From contig RZZN01000007.1 in assembly GCA_009929855.1 (NCBI GenBank), positions 29,994-93,993 on the forward strand: DNA of 64,000 nt, written 5' to 3'. The notes beneath the pieces were generated by a model. That model saw only the letters and a list, made by a program, of their open reading frames with translations, did no database searches and was not told where the DNA came from. Position numbers and translations under genes: made by a program. Positions 1 to 8,557 of this stretch are shown one piece after another. Every line of letters begins with the position of its first letter. Within the stretch, counting starts at the first letter, position 1. Origin of the DNA: Gammaproteobacteria bacterium (GTDB taxonomy: Bacteria; Pseudomonadota; Gammaproteobacteria; Chromatiales; Chromatiaceae).

Positions 1-104
1 CTTTGGTCCCTCGTGGTCACCGCTCCTGATCGCGGCCTCCCAGCTCAGCAAGGCACTCTCATGAGGTGGCCACTGTGTGCAAATCAATGCGTTGACCGAA
101 CGAC

Positions 105-1946
105 ATGATGACCGCTGACCTGATCCTCGTTCTGCTCTTGCTCGGCGCCGCGATCCTGATGTTCGCCATCAACAAGCCACAGGCCGACGCCGTGGCGATG
201 CTGATGATGCTTGCCTTGCCCTTCACGGGCGTCATCAGCGTGCAAGAATCACTCAGCGGGTTCAGCAATCCCAACATCATCCTGATCGCGGCCATGTTCG
301 TCATCGGCGACGCCCTGGCACGCACCGGCGTGGCACGCAGCATCGGCGACTGGCTCGCGCGGCACGCGGGCAACAGCCGTTGGCGGCTCCTGGTGATGCT
401 GATGCTGGCGGTGGGACTGCTCGGCTCGACCATGAGCACCACGGGCGTGGTCGCCATCTTCATCCCCATCGTGCTGCGCATCGCCAGTCAGCAGGGGCTC
501 GCGCCCGCGCAGCTCATGATGCCCATGGCCTATGCGGCACTCATCAGCGGCATGATGACCCTGGTGGCGACCTCATCCAACCTCGTGGTCAACTATGAGC
601 TCGTGCGCACGGGCACGGATGGTTTCCACTTCTTTTCATTCACCGCCTTCGGCACGCCCATCCTGCTGGTTGCGATCCTCTACATGCTGCTCGTCCAGCG
701 CTGGCTGCGCCCGCAGGACGACCCATCGGCCCAGCGACGCAATCGGCCGAAGCTGCTGCAATGGGTGGAGCACTACCGGCTTGCCGAGCGCGAGTACCGG
801 GTCCGCGTGCTCCCTGACTCGCCCTTGCTCGGCAAGACCCTGCGCGAGCTGGATCTGGCCCGTCGCACCGGCATTCGCATCATCCTCATCGAGCGCAACG
901 TCGGACGCTCGCGCCAGCTGCTCCGGCGCCGTCCGAAACAGATGCTCATGGCCGGCGACATCCTGCTGATCGACGTCGATCTCGAGCGCACGCATCTCGA
1001 TCTCGCGGAGATGAGCCGGCGTTACGGCGTCGACATCTTGCCCCAGACTGGACAGTATTTCGTGGACAAGTCCCAGGCTGTCGGCATGCTGGAGGTGATG
1101 ATCCCGGAGTCATCGCGCTTCATCGGCATGACTGTCGCGGAGGGCGAGCAGATCACCGGACACGAGCTCACGGTGGTCGGCATGCGGCGCGCCAGCACGG
1201 CGTTGGAGCCCCACGGACTGCGCGAGCAACGGATTCAGGTTGGCGACACCGTCCTCCTGGCCGGCCCCTGGAAGACGATCCGCCGGCTGCGGGGTGAGTC
1301 CGGTGATCTCATCCTGCTCAATCTGCCGAGGGAATTCGACGAGTACTTGCCCGCCGCCAAGCGCGCCCCCCATGCGGTGCTCACACTGTTGCTGGTCATC
1401 ACGCTCATGGCGACCGGCGTCGTGCACAATGTGCAGGCGGCCCTCATCGGCTGTGTGCTCATGGTGCTATTGCGCTGCATCAGCCTCGAGAAGGCCTACA
1501 AATCGATCCAGCTCAAGACCCTGGTGCTGATCGTCGGCATGATGCCCTTCGCGCTGGCCCTGGAGCGCACCGGCGGCGTGGCCATGGCCGCCGACGCCTT
1601 GATCGAGCTCGTGGGCGATGCCGGTCCACATGCCGTCATGGCCCTCTTGTTCGCCATCACTGTCGTGCTCGGTCTCTTCATCGTCAATACGGCCAATGCA
1701 CTCCTGCTGATCCCCGTTGGGCTTGCCATCGCCGAGGCCATGGGCGCCTCGCCCTACCCCTTCGCGATGATCATCGCGCTTGCCGCCTCCACCGGCTTCA
1801 TGACGCCCATCTCACCGGTCAACACCATGGTCGCGACCGCGGGAAACTATCGCTTCATCGACTTCATTCGCATCGGCCTGCCCCTGACCGTGCTGACCAT
1901 GGCCATCAGCGTGCTCATGGTGCCCTGGCTGTTGCCACTCTATTGA
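105..1946 (+). CDS. SLC13/DASS-family permease with central TrkA-C domains
   Basis: A 613-residue inner-membrane transporter. Hydrophobic helices at residues 1-200 and 420-613 flank a soluble central region (about 205-410) that looks like two TrkA-C (RCK-C) ligand-binding domains. The two membrane halves carry the helix-break segments usual in the ion-transporter superfamily (STTGVVAIFIP early, NTANALLLIP late), as in divalent-anion:Na+ symporters. Family members with this layout import sulfate, dicarboxylates or related anions; the substrate cannot be read here. Two adjacent ATGs (105 and 108) are possible starts and no clear Shine-Dalgarno is visible. The gene stands alone and is convergent with the RND operon downstream. 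Sulfate or organic-acid uptake is an inference from the family. Confidence 0.85.
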   Translation: MMTADLILVLLLLGAAILMFAINKPQADAVAMLMMLALPFTGVISVQESLSGFSNPNIILIAAMFVIGDALARTGVARSIGDWLARHAGNSRWRLLVMLMLAVGLLGSTMSTTGVVAIFIPIVLRIASQQGLAPAQLMMPMAYAALISGMMTLVATSSNLVVNYELVRTGTDGFHFFSFTAFGTPILLVAILYMLLVQRWLRPQDDPSAQRRNRPKLLQWVEHYRLAEREYRVRVLPDSPLLGKTLRELDLARRTGIRIILIERNVGRSRQLLRRRPKQMLMAGDILLIDVDLERTHLDLAEMSRRYGVDILPQTGQYFVDKSQAVGMLEVMIPESSRFIGMTVAEGEQITGHELTVVGMRRASTALEPHGLREQRIQVGDTVLLAGPWKTIRRLRGESGDLILLNLPREFDEYLPAAKRAPHAVLTLLLVITLMATGVVHNVQAALIGCVLMVLLRCISLEKAYKSIQLKTLVLIVGMMPFALALERTGGVAMAADALIELVGDAGPHAVMALLFAITVVLGLFIVNTANALLLIPVGLAIAEAMGASPYPFAMIIALAASTGFMTPISPVNTMVATAGNYRFIDFIRIGLPLTVLTMAISVLMVPWLLPLY

Positions 1947-2028
1947 ATGACCATCCGCACGACTGATCCCACAATGCCGAGCGCCTGAAAAGGTCTCAGT
2001 TCGCACGCCTGCCATCCATGGCCTGGAT

Positions 2029-2054
2029 CCCGTCATCCCGGCCGGGATGACGGG
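2029..2054. repeat. 26-bp perfect palindrome between convergent genes
   Basis: The arms CCCGTCATCCCGG and its exact reverse complement abut without a loop between the permease stop (1946) and the pump stop (2172). There is no flanking T-tract. It may act as a bidirectional transcription stop or be a REP-like element. Confidence 0.7.
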
Positions 2055-2171
2055 GTGGTGGGTGCTGCCGTGCGTCGCTTCATCATGCCAGCCGTCACGA
2101 TGGCTGGGACTGAAGTCTGTCGCTCCCAGACGTTGGATGAATCCGGAGGATCTGGGTGAGCCAAGGGATGA

Positions 2172-5100
2172 TCATGGCCTCTGCGTGTCAGGCTTCAGCC
2201 GCTCGCGTAGCCCCTGGATGAAGACATAGAGCGGCGGAATGATGATGATCCCGATGACGGTGGCCGCGACCATGCCACCGAAGACCACCACACCGAGCGC
2301 GAATTGACTCACCGAGCCCGCGCCCGTGGCGAGCAGCAGCGGCAACATGCCGAGGATGAAGCTCACCGCGGTCATGAGCACGGCACGGAAGCGGATACGC
2401 GCGGCATCCGCGGCGGCCTGCTGGATGGGACGCCCCTCCTCGCGCAGCTGCTTGGCGAACTCGACGATCAGGATGGCGTTCTTGCTGGCGAGTCCGATCA
2501 GCATGACCAGACCGATCTGGGTATAGACATTGTTGTCGAGCCCGAGCACCCAGGTCGCCGCCAACCCCCCCGCGCCCGCGATCACCACCGAGAGGATGAC
2601 CGCTGCCGGTACCGTCCAGCTCTCATACTGGGCGACCAGGAAGAGATAGACGAACAGCAGCGCCAGCAACAGCACCACGGCGGCCTCGCCACCGGCCTGC
2701 ACCTCCTGGAAGGTGGTCCCGCTCCAGTCGATGGAGAAACCCGGTGGCAGCTGGTTGCGCTCGATGTCGCGCAGGATCTCGATCCCTTCGCCGGTGCTGC
2801 CGAGCGGGGTGACATTGACGCTCGCGGTGCGGAACATGTTGAAGCGACGCGTACTCTCCGGCCCCAGGATGGGCTCGACCGTGACCAGCGAGGCGATCGG
2901 CACCATCTCGCCGCGGTTGTTGCGCACATGCAGTCGGCTCAGATCCTCCGGCGCCATGCGGAAGGGCGCGTCGGCCTGCACGAAGACCCGGAAGGTCCGC
3001 CCGAACAGGTTGAAGTCGTTGACGTAGAGCGCGCCCAGATTGGATTGCAGCGTGAGGAAGAGATCGGAGAGACGAACCCCGAGTGTCTCGGCCTTCTCGC
3101 GGTCGATGTCGAGGAACAGCTGCGGCGTGCGCGCGCTGAAGGTCGAGAAGACACGCTGGATCCCAGGACTCTCGTTGGCGTGGATCATGAAGCCCTGCAA
3201 AGCCTGGGCGAGCTCGTCGGGCGGCTGGCCGGCGAGGGCCAGGAGCTCCATCTCGATGCCGCCCGCGGTGCCCAAGCCTTGGATGGGCGGCGCGGCGAAG
3301 GCGAAGACGGTCGCCTGTGGGATGGCCAGGAGCCTCGGCTGCACGCGCGCGAGCACCGCCTCGGCCGTGCTCTGCGGACCCGGCCGATCGTCCCAGTGCT
3401 TGAGGATCGCGATGGCAAGCCCCCCGCTGGAGCGCGCCCCGGCGAGCAGGCTGAAACCCGCCACGGTGAGCACGTGATCGATCTCATCCTCCTCGGCGAG
3501 CAACTGCTGGACCTGCTCGAGCACCGCGCCGGTCCGCGGGATCGAGGAGGCGTCGGGCAGGGAAACGTCGATGAAGAAATAGCCCGTGTCCTCGCTCGGG
3601 ATGAAGCCAGTGGGGATCTTCTGGAACATCCAGGCGGTGCCGGCACCGGTGGCGAGGATGATGAGCACGGCAATGGAGGAGCGCCGTCCCAGCAGGGTGA
3701 CGACGCGCGTGTAGCCGTTGCGGGTCCAGTCCAGTGCGTTGGAGAACCAGCGCAGCGGTCCGCGCGGCGCCCGTGAGGGCCGCAGCAGCAGACCGCAGAG
3801 CGCGGGGCTCAGGGTCAGCGCGATGATGGAGGAGAGCGTCACGGCCACCGAGATGGTGACGGCGAACTGCAGATAGAGCTGACCCGTGATTCCGGGCAGG
3901 AAGGCGGTCGGCACGAAGACCGCGTAGAGCACCAGCGTGGTGGCCACGATCGGTCCGGTCACCTGCTGCATGGCCTGCTTGGCGGCCTCCTTGGCGGCGA
4001 GCTTCTCCTCGTCGATCAGACGCTGCACGTTCTCCACCACCACGATGGCATCATCGACCACGATCCCGATGGCGAGGATGAGCGCGAACATGGACACCGT
4101 GTTGATGGAGAGTCCGGCGGCCAGGAGGATGGCGAAGGTTCCGATGATCGAGCCCGGGATCGCCAGCACGGGCACCAGGGTCGAGCGCCAGTCACCCAAG
4201 AAGACATAGGTCACCAGGATGACCAGGGCGAGCGCCTGCAGCAGCGTGATGACCACGTTGCGCATGCTGATGCGCACGAAGTCGGTGGTGTCGTAATAGA
4301 TGGCGTACTCGAGATCATCGGGGAAGCGCTCGGCGAGACGCTCGAGCGTCTCGTAGACCCGGTCGGCCGTTTGCAGCGCGTTGGCGCCGGGGGAGAGATA
4401 GATCCCGAGCGCGGCGGTCGGCGCCCCATCGATCCAGGCATCGGCGTCATAGGTCTGGGCGCCGAGCTCCAGGCGCGCGAGATCGGCGAGCCGGATCGTC
4501 GAGCCGTCCGGGTTGGTGCGTACTAGGATGCGCTCGAACTCCTCCGGCGAGGTCAGACGCCCCTTCGCTTGGAGCGTGTAGGTGAAGGCGCGGTTCTCGT
4601 TGTCCGGCGGCGCGCCGAGCCGACCCGCGGCGGCTTGGAGGTTCTGGCGGCGAATGGCATCGACCACCTCGGCCTCGCTGACCCCGAGCGCGGTCATGCG
4701 CTGCGGATCGATCCAGATGCGCATGGCGTAATCGAGCGGACCGAACTGGCTGGCATCACCCACGCCCGGGAGTCGGGCCAGCGCGTCGCGGATGTTGATC
4801 TCCATGTAGTTGGAGAGAAACAGCCGGTCGAAGGTCCCATTCGGCGACTGCAGATTGATGGTGAGCAGCATGTTGGTCGACTGCTTGCGCACCGACACGC
4901 CCTGCGCGACCACCTCCATCGGCAGGGTCGGCTGGGCTAGTGCCACCCGGTTCTGCACGTTGACCGCGGCGATATCCGGGTCGGTCCCGACGGCAAAGGT
5001 GACATCGAGCCGGTAGCGGCCCGAGTTGTCGCTGGTCGAGGTCATGTAGAGCATGTCGTCGACGCCATTGACCTCGGCCTCGATCGGCGCGGCGACCGTC

Positions 5101-5279
5101 TCGGCGACGATCTCGGCGTTGGCGCCGGGATAGAAGGCCTGGACCGAGACCTGCGGGGGCACGATGTCGGGAAATTGCGCCACCGGTAGGACACGCATGG
5201 CGATGAGGCCGGCGATGATGATCACCAGCGAGATGACCATCGCGAAGCGGGCGCGTGAGATGAAGAAGGCGGAGAACAT
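2172..5279 (-). CDS. RND efflux pump inner-membrane subunit (HAE-1/AcrB-like)
   Basis: A 1035-residue proton-driven pump of the AcrB/MexB type: an N-terminal helix (residues 10-30), a large periplasmic domain, helices 2-6 (about 340-470), a cytoplasmic bridge, a second periplasmic domain and helices 8-12 to the end. The proton-relay acidic pair sits in helix 4 (VVDDAIVVVEN), and the length matches the family. It exports hydrophobic or amphiphilic compounds from periplasm or membrane through a trimer. The adaptor gene is directly upstream with a 4-bp gap, so the two form an operon. No TolC-like channel gene is adjacent, so a channel encoded elsewhere must be shared. Drug specificity is not deducible. 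Confidence 0.93.
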   Translation of the reverse strand: MFSAFFISRARFAMVISLVIIIAGLIAMRVLPVAQFPDIVPPQVSVQAFYPGANAEIVAETVAAPIEAEVNGVDDMLYMTSTSDNSGRYRLDVTFAVGTDPDIAAVNVQNRVALAQPTLPMEVVAQGVSVRKQSTNMLLTINLQSPNGTFDRLFLSNYMEINIRDALARLPGVGDASQFGPLDYAMRIWIDPQRMTALGVSEAEVVDAIRRQNLQAAAGRLGAPPDNENRAFTYTLQAKGRLTSPEEFERILVRTNPDGSTIRLADLARLELGAQTYDADAWIDGAPTAALGIYLSPGANALQTADRVYETLERLAERFPDDLEYAIYYDTTDFVRISMRNVVITLLQALALVILVTYVFLGDWRSTLVPVLAIPGSIIGTFAILLAAGLSINTVSMFALILAIGIVVDDAIVVVENVQRLIDEEKLAAKEAAKQAMQQVTGPIVATTLVLYAVFVPTAFLPGITGQLYLQFAVTISVAVTLSSIIALTLSPALCGLLLRPSRAPRGPLRWFSNALDWTRNGYTRVVTLLGRRSSIAVLIILATGAGTAWMFQKIPTGFIPSEDTGYFFIDVSLPDASSIPRTGAVLEQVQQLLAEEDEIDHVLTVAGFSLLAGARSSGGLAIAILKHWDDRPGPQSTAEAVLARVQPRLLAIPQATVFAFAAPPIQGLGTAGGIEMELLALAGQPPDELAQALQGFMIHANESPGIQRVFSTFSARTPQLFLDIDREKAETLGVRLSDLFLTLQSNLGALYVNDFNLFGRTFRVFVQADAPFRMAPEDLSRLHVRNNRGEMVPIASLVTVEPILGPESTRRFNMFRTASVNVTPLGSTGEGIEILRDIERNQLPPGFSIDWSGTTFQEVQAGGEAAVVLLLALLFVYLFLVAQYESWTVPAAVILSVVIAGAGGLAATWVLGLDNNVYTQIGLVMLIGLASKNAILIVEFAKQLREEGRPIQQAAADAARIRFRAVLMTAVSFILGMLPLLLATGAGSVSQFALGVVVFGGMVAATVIGIIIIPPLYVFIQGLRERLKPDTQRP

Positions 5280-5283
5280 CGGC

Positions 5284-6408
5284 TCAGTCCTCCGGATAGA
5301 GGGCCGAGTCGAGCGGCTGCACGATCATCCCCGGACGCGCCTTCTGGATACCGTCGACGATCACCCGCTCACCGACCGCGAGCCCATCGCGCACCACCCA
5401 GTCGCTGCCGATACGCTCGCCGAGCGTGACGCGGGTCACCTGGACCCGGTCGTCCTCATCGAGCGTCAGCACCAGACGCCCTGCCTGATCCTGCTGCACG
5501 GCCACCTGCGGAATCACCAACGACTGCACGGGCGTGATCGCGCGCGCCAGGACCGTCACGAATTGTCCTGGCAAGAGCAGTCCCGCGTCGTTCTCGAAGC
5601 GGGCGCGCACCCTGACCGTATCGGTGGTGGCATCGACCTCGGGATCGAAGAACTCGAAGATGCCCGGCGCCTCGATCAGACTGCCATCGGCAAGACGCAG
5701 AAAGGGGGCGAAATCACTGGTGTTGCGGTTCTGACGAAAGGCCAACATGGCACGGTCGTTGATCGGGATGGTCACGAAGACAGGATTGACACGCACCAGC
5801 CGTGCCAGCGCGCCCGCGCCGGGTCCGACCACCGCGCCCTCGGCGAAATTGGACCGCCCGATGCGCCCCTCGAAGGGTGCACGGATCTCGGTGTAGCCCA
5901 GATCGATCTCGGCTGCTTGCAGTGCGGCCAAGGCCGCGCTGCGCGCCGCTCGTGCTTCCTGCTCGGCGGCAACCGCCTGGTCGAGCTGCGCCTGGGTCGC
6001 CCCGCCACGCGGCACCAGCGGCTCGAGACGCTCACGCTGCAGGCGCGCGTTCAAGAGTGTCGCGTCGGTGCGCTCGACCTCGGCACGGCGCGCCGCGACC
6101 GCCGCCTCGAAGGGCTCGCGCTCGATGCGAAAGAGAAGAGCACCCGGCTTGACCAGGGCCCCTTCACTGAATTCGCGGCTCAGCAGAAAACCGTTGACCC
6201 GAGCGACCAGATCCACCGCATCGATCGCCTCGACCCGCGCAACGAATTCCGTGGTCGGCGTCACCTCCTGCAGTGTGGCCGCCGCGACCCCGACCGAGGG
6301 TGGCGGGGGTGCCGCGGGTGCGGTGGTGACGCTCGCGCGCTCGCAGCCCACGAGACCGATCAGCAGCGTGGCGAGTGACATGCCGAGTAATCGCTTCATT
6401 TCAGCCAT
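5284..6408 (-). CDS. RND efflux periplasmic adaptor (AcrA/MexA-like lipoprotein)
   Basis: The membrane-fusion protein for the pump downstream. An N-terminal signal ends in a lipobox (LVGC), so the mature protein should be lipid-anchored. It is followed by a lipoyl/barrel-sandwich half, an alpha-helical hairpin (about residues 90-150), the second lipoyl half (IRAPFEGRIG) and a beta-barrel. The reading frame is open up to 6570, but the lipoprotein signal begins at 6408 (MAEMKR) or 6399, so the longer N-terminus is unlikely. The stop lies 4 bp before the pump start, implying co-transcription. It should link the pump to an outer-membrane channel. Confidence 0.9.
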   Translation of the reverse strand: MAEMKRLLGMSLATLLIGLVGCERASVTTAPAAPPPPSVGVAAATLQEVTPTTEFVARVEAIDAVDLVARVNGFLLSREFSEGALVKPGALLFRIEREPFEAAVAARRAEVERTDATLLNARLQRERLEPLVPRGGATQAQLDQAVAAEQEARAARSAALAALQAAEIDLGYTEIRAPFEGRIGRSNFAEGAVVGPGAGALARLVRVNPVFVTIPINDRAMLAFRQNRNTSDFAPFLRLADGSLIEAPGIFEFFDPEVDATTDTVRVRARFENDAGLLLPGQFVTVLARAITPVQSLVIPQVAVQQDQAGRLVLTLDEDDRVQVTRVTLGERIGSDWVVRDGLAVGERVIVDGIQKARPGMIVQPLDSALYPED

Positions 6409-7210
6409 TCCGTCTCTATCAACAAGAGGATCGTCGTTCACGTGTGATCGCAGCGCGGTGTCGCCCCGGCGAAGAGGCATCCACGGATTGCGCCGCACTC
6501 CCGGGTCCTGGCCCCGCGCCGGGGTGGATCGGGTATCGGGACTCGCCCTTCGTGCCACCTCGGTGATCACCTGTCACACGCCGACACTGTGCCATTGTGA
6601 TGCCGAATGGGGTCGGCGCGGATCCTTCATTCCCAGGGGAATCGCTCGCTGCACGGTTTTACTTGCTCAAAGCTGATTTCAGACCCGATCAGCCGCGACC
6701 TCCGGCCCGACCGCGGGATGCACGGCACTGCAAGCGTACCGCAACCGCGCGGACCACCTGGCCCGATGAGACGCTCAAACTGGTCGCACTCTGGGTCCCG
6801 GTCACCGGCGGCAGCATCGCCGGCCTGATCCGCAAACGACTATGGTGCCCGTATGGAACGTGCAATTGATGCGCGAGAGGACCGCAGCGCTCGGCAATAC
6901 ATAGATCCACATCTATCACTTTGCCGGCGAATCGCAATTTCCATTGCGCGCGCTCCCCGTCTAATCTTGTCGCCAAACGCTGCCAGGATACAGCCGCTCG
7001 GCTCCGGCAGGAATTGGCATCCAAGGCATCGATGGCGATCATCCAATAGGGTGAGGGCGATGGATCCGACTGATCGCAAGACGATTCGTGGACGCTCGCC
7101 GTTCCTCCTTCCATGGTGCACAGCCCCTCAGCCACCGCCGTCGGCTGGGCGACGCAGCATCCCGGCGCGGCCGGCGGCACCGCTCCTACTCGCCATGGCC
7201 CGGTAACTGG
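6409..7210. other. Intergenic gap with no convincing gene
   Basis: About 800 bp separate the divergent adaptor and csoS1D genes. Open frames here lack recognisable domains and have poor starts. The only plausible coding part is 7088-7210, which could be an N-terminal extension of csoS1D. Promoters for both neighbours must lie here, but none stands out. No cbb or cso gene remnant was seen. Confidence 0.5.
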
Positions 7211-7825
7211 ATGATCAAGCTTCGAACCTATGTCTACATCGACTCGCTGCAGCCGCAGCTCGCGGCCTACATCGCGACCGTGTCCCAGGGTTTCCTGCCT
7301 GTTCCGGGTGATGCCTGCCTGTGGGCCGAGGTGTCACCCGGCATGGCCGTTCACCGGCTCACCGATGTCGCTCTGAAGGCGACTCGCGTGCATCTGGCCC
7401 AGCAGGTCGTCGAGCGCGCCTACGGCTCGATGGTGATCCACCAGCGGGATCAGAGCGACGTGCGCGAGGCTGGCCGCGCCCTGCTGGCGAAGATGGGCGC
7501 CGTGGTGAACGACCGCCAGGACTGCCGCATCTCATGGCATGAGGTGATCCGCGGCATGACCCCGGACCACTGCGTGCTGATCAACCGGCAGGACCGGCGG
7601 GGCTCCATGATCCTGCCCGGGCAGAGCATGTTCATCCTCGAGACCGAGCCTGCCGGCTACATCGTATACGCCGCCAACCAGGCCGAGAAGGCCGCCAACA
7701 TCACCCTGATCGACGTGCGCGCGGTCGGCGCCTTCGGCCGGCTCATCCTGTCGGGACGCGAGGGCGACGTGGACGAGGCCGCCGCGGCGGCGATCGAGGC
7801 GGTCAAGAACCCGTCGGCAACCTGA
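7211..7825 (+). CDS. csoS1D: CsoS1D-type tandem-BMC carboxysome shell protein
   Basis: A 204-residue protein closely resembling alpha-carboxysome CsoS1D: the opening [17 protein letters not shown], a first BMC fold to about residue 100, and a second BMC domain ([20 protein letters not shown] onward). Known CsoS1D forms stacked trimers with a gated pore lined by a Glu-Arg pair; the same pair is present here (VVERAYG, E68 and R69). Shell trimers of this type are thought to admit larger metabolites such as RuBP. The start at 7211 begins at the conserved fold. An in-frame ATG at 7088 would add 41 Arg/Ser-rich residues, and some CsoS1D proteins do carry an N-terminal extension, so it remains possible. 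No RuBisCO or other cso gene is nearby. A Nudix gene follows after 15 bp. Confidence 0.85.
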   Translation: MIKLRTYVYIDSLQPQLAAYIATVSQGFLPVPGDACLWAEVSPGMAVHRLTDVALKATRVHLAQQVVERAYGSMVIHQRDQSDVREAGRALLAKMGAVVNDRQDCRISWHEVIRGMTPDHCVLINRQDRRGSMILPGQSMFILETEPAGYIVYAANQAEKAANITLIDVRAVGAFGRLILSGREGDVDEAAAAAIEAVKNPSAT

Positions 7826-7840
7826 TCGGAGACGGCCAAC

Positions 7841-8395
7841 ATGCACCGCAAAGAGCTTCTCGCCCTGCTCGATGCCCACCAGACCCGTTTCATGGAAGAG
7901 GCGGCCTTCATCGCTCGGGCGCGTGATTTCGTCAAGCTCCACAAGGATTGTTTCCACTGCAACCTCTGGCCGGGCCATGTGACCGGCTCGGCCTGGGTGG
8001 TCAATCCACGCCGCGACCGGGTTCTGCTGCTGCACCACCGCAAGCACGCTCAGTGGTTTCAGCCCGGCGGACACGCCGATGGTGACGCCGACATCCTGCG
8101 GGTCGCACTGCGCGAGACCTCAGAGGAGACCGGCTTGGATCCATCTCACATCCGCCTGGTGGATGGCGCCATCTTCGACGTCGATATTCATTCCATCCCC
8201 GCCAGTGACCGCGGCCCCCAACACGAGCACATCGATATCCGCTTCCTGGTCGAGATGGACGACGACCTCCCGATCCCCGGCAATGACGAGTCCCATCAGG
8301 TCCTGTGGGTGCCCCTCCCCCAAGTGGCCCGTTTCAACAACAACCGCTCCACTCACCGCATGGTGGAGAAGACACGGCGGCTGCGCCACGTCTGA
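7841..8395 (+). CDS. Nudix hydrolase co-located with csoS1D
   Basis: A 184-residue Nudix-fold pyrophosphohydrolase. The Nudix box covers residues 77-99, with the catalytic REtsEEtGL core intact (R91, E92, E95, E96, G98). The first conserved Glu of the consensus is Ala83. Such enzymes hydrolyse a nucleoside diphosphate linked to another moiety. The gene starts 15 bp after csoS1D with a GGAG site before the ATG, so the two are probably co-transcribed. From CsoS1D biology one can infer a role near the carboxysome, for example clearing a damaged nucleotide or sugar phosphate. Nothing in the sequence names the substrate. Confidence 0.85.
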   Translation: MHRKELLALLDAHQTRFMEEAAFIARARDFVKLHKDCFHCNLWPGHVTGSAWVVNPRRDRVLLLHHRKHAQWFQPGGHADGDADILRVALRETSEETGLDPSHIRLVDGAIFDVDIHSIPASDRGPQHEHIDIRFLVEMDDDLPIPGNDESHQVLWVPLPQVARFNNNRSTHRMVEKTRRLRHV

Positions 8396-8557
8396 CAGCG
8401 ACCGTTCTCATTGCAACGGGAAGAGCGCAGGACGCAGGATTGAGTCGCCTTCGAAAAGCCAGTTCCAGCCTGAATCAGCGGATCCCGATGGACTCGCCAT
8501 GGGGCGTCCGGGACGGCCGTCGAACATGCGTGTCGAGCGTGACGCCCGCGCCTGAAT

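Noticed and set aside
2304..3776. A 490-codon open frame antisense to the RND pump
   Set aside because: Its translation is Arg/Glu/Gly-rich with no domain, and it lies fully inside a well-conserved gene; it is an effect of high GC.
5164..6378. A 404-codon frame antisense to the adaptor gene
   Set aside because: Same reason; no ribosome site or recognisable domain, and it covers both pump and adaptor coding DNA.
6409..7210. Remnants of other carboxysome or Calvin-cycle genes upstream of csoS1D
   Set aside because: Six-frame reading showed no recognisable RuBisCO, CsoS or CbbQ/O sequence.
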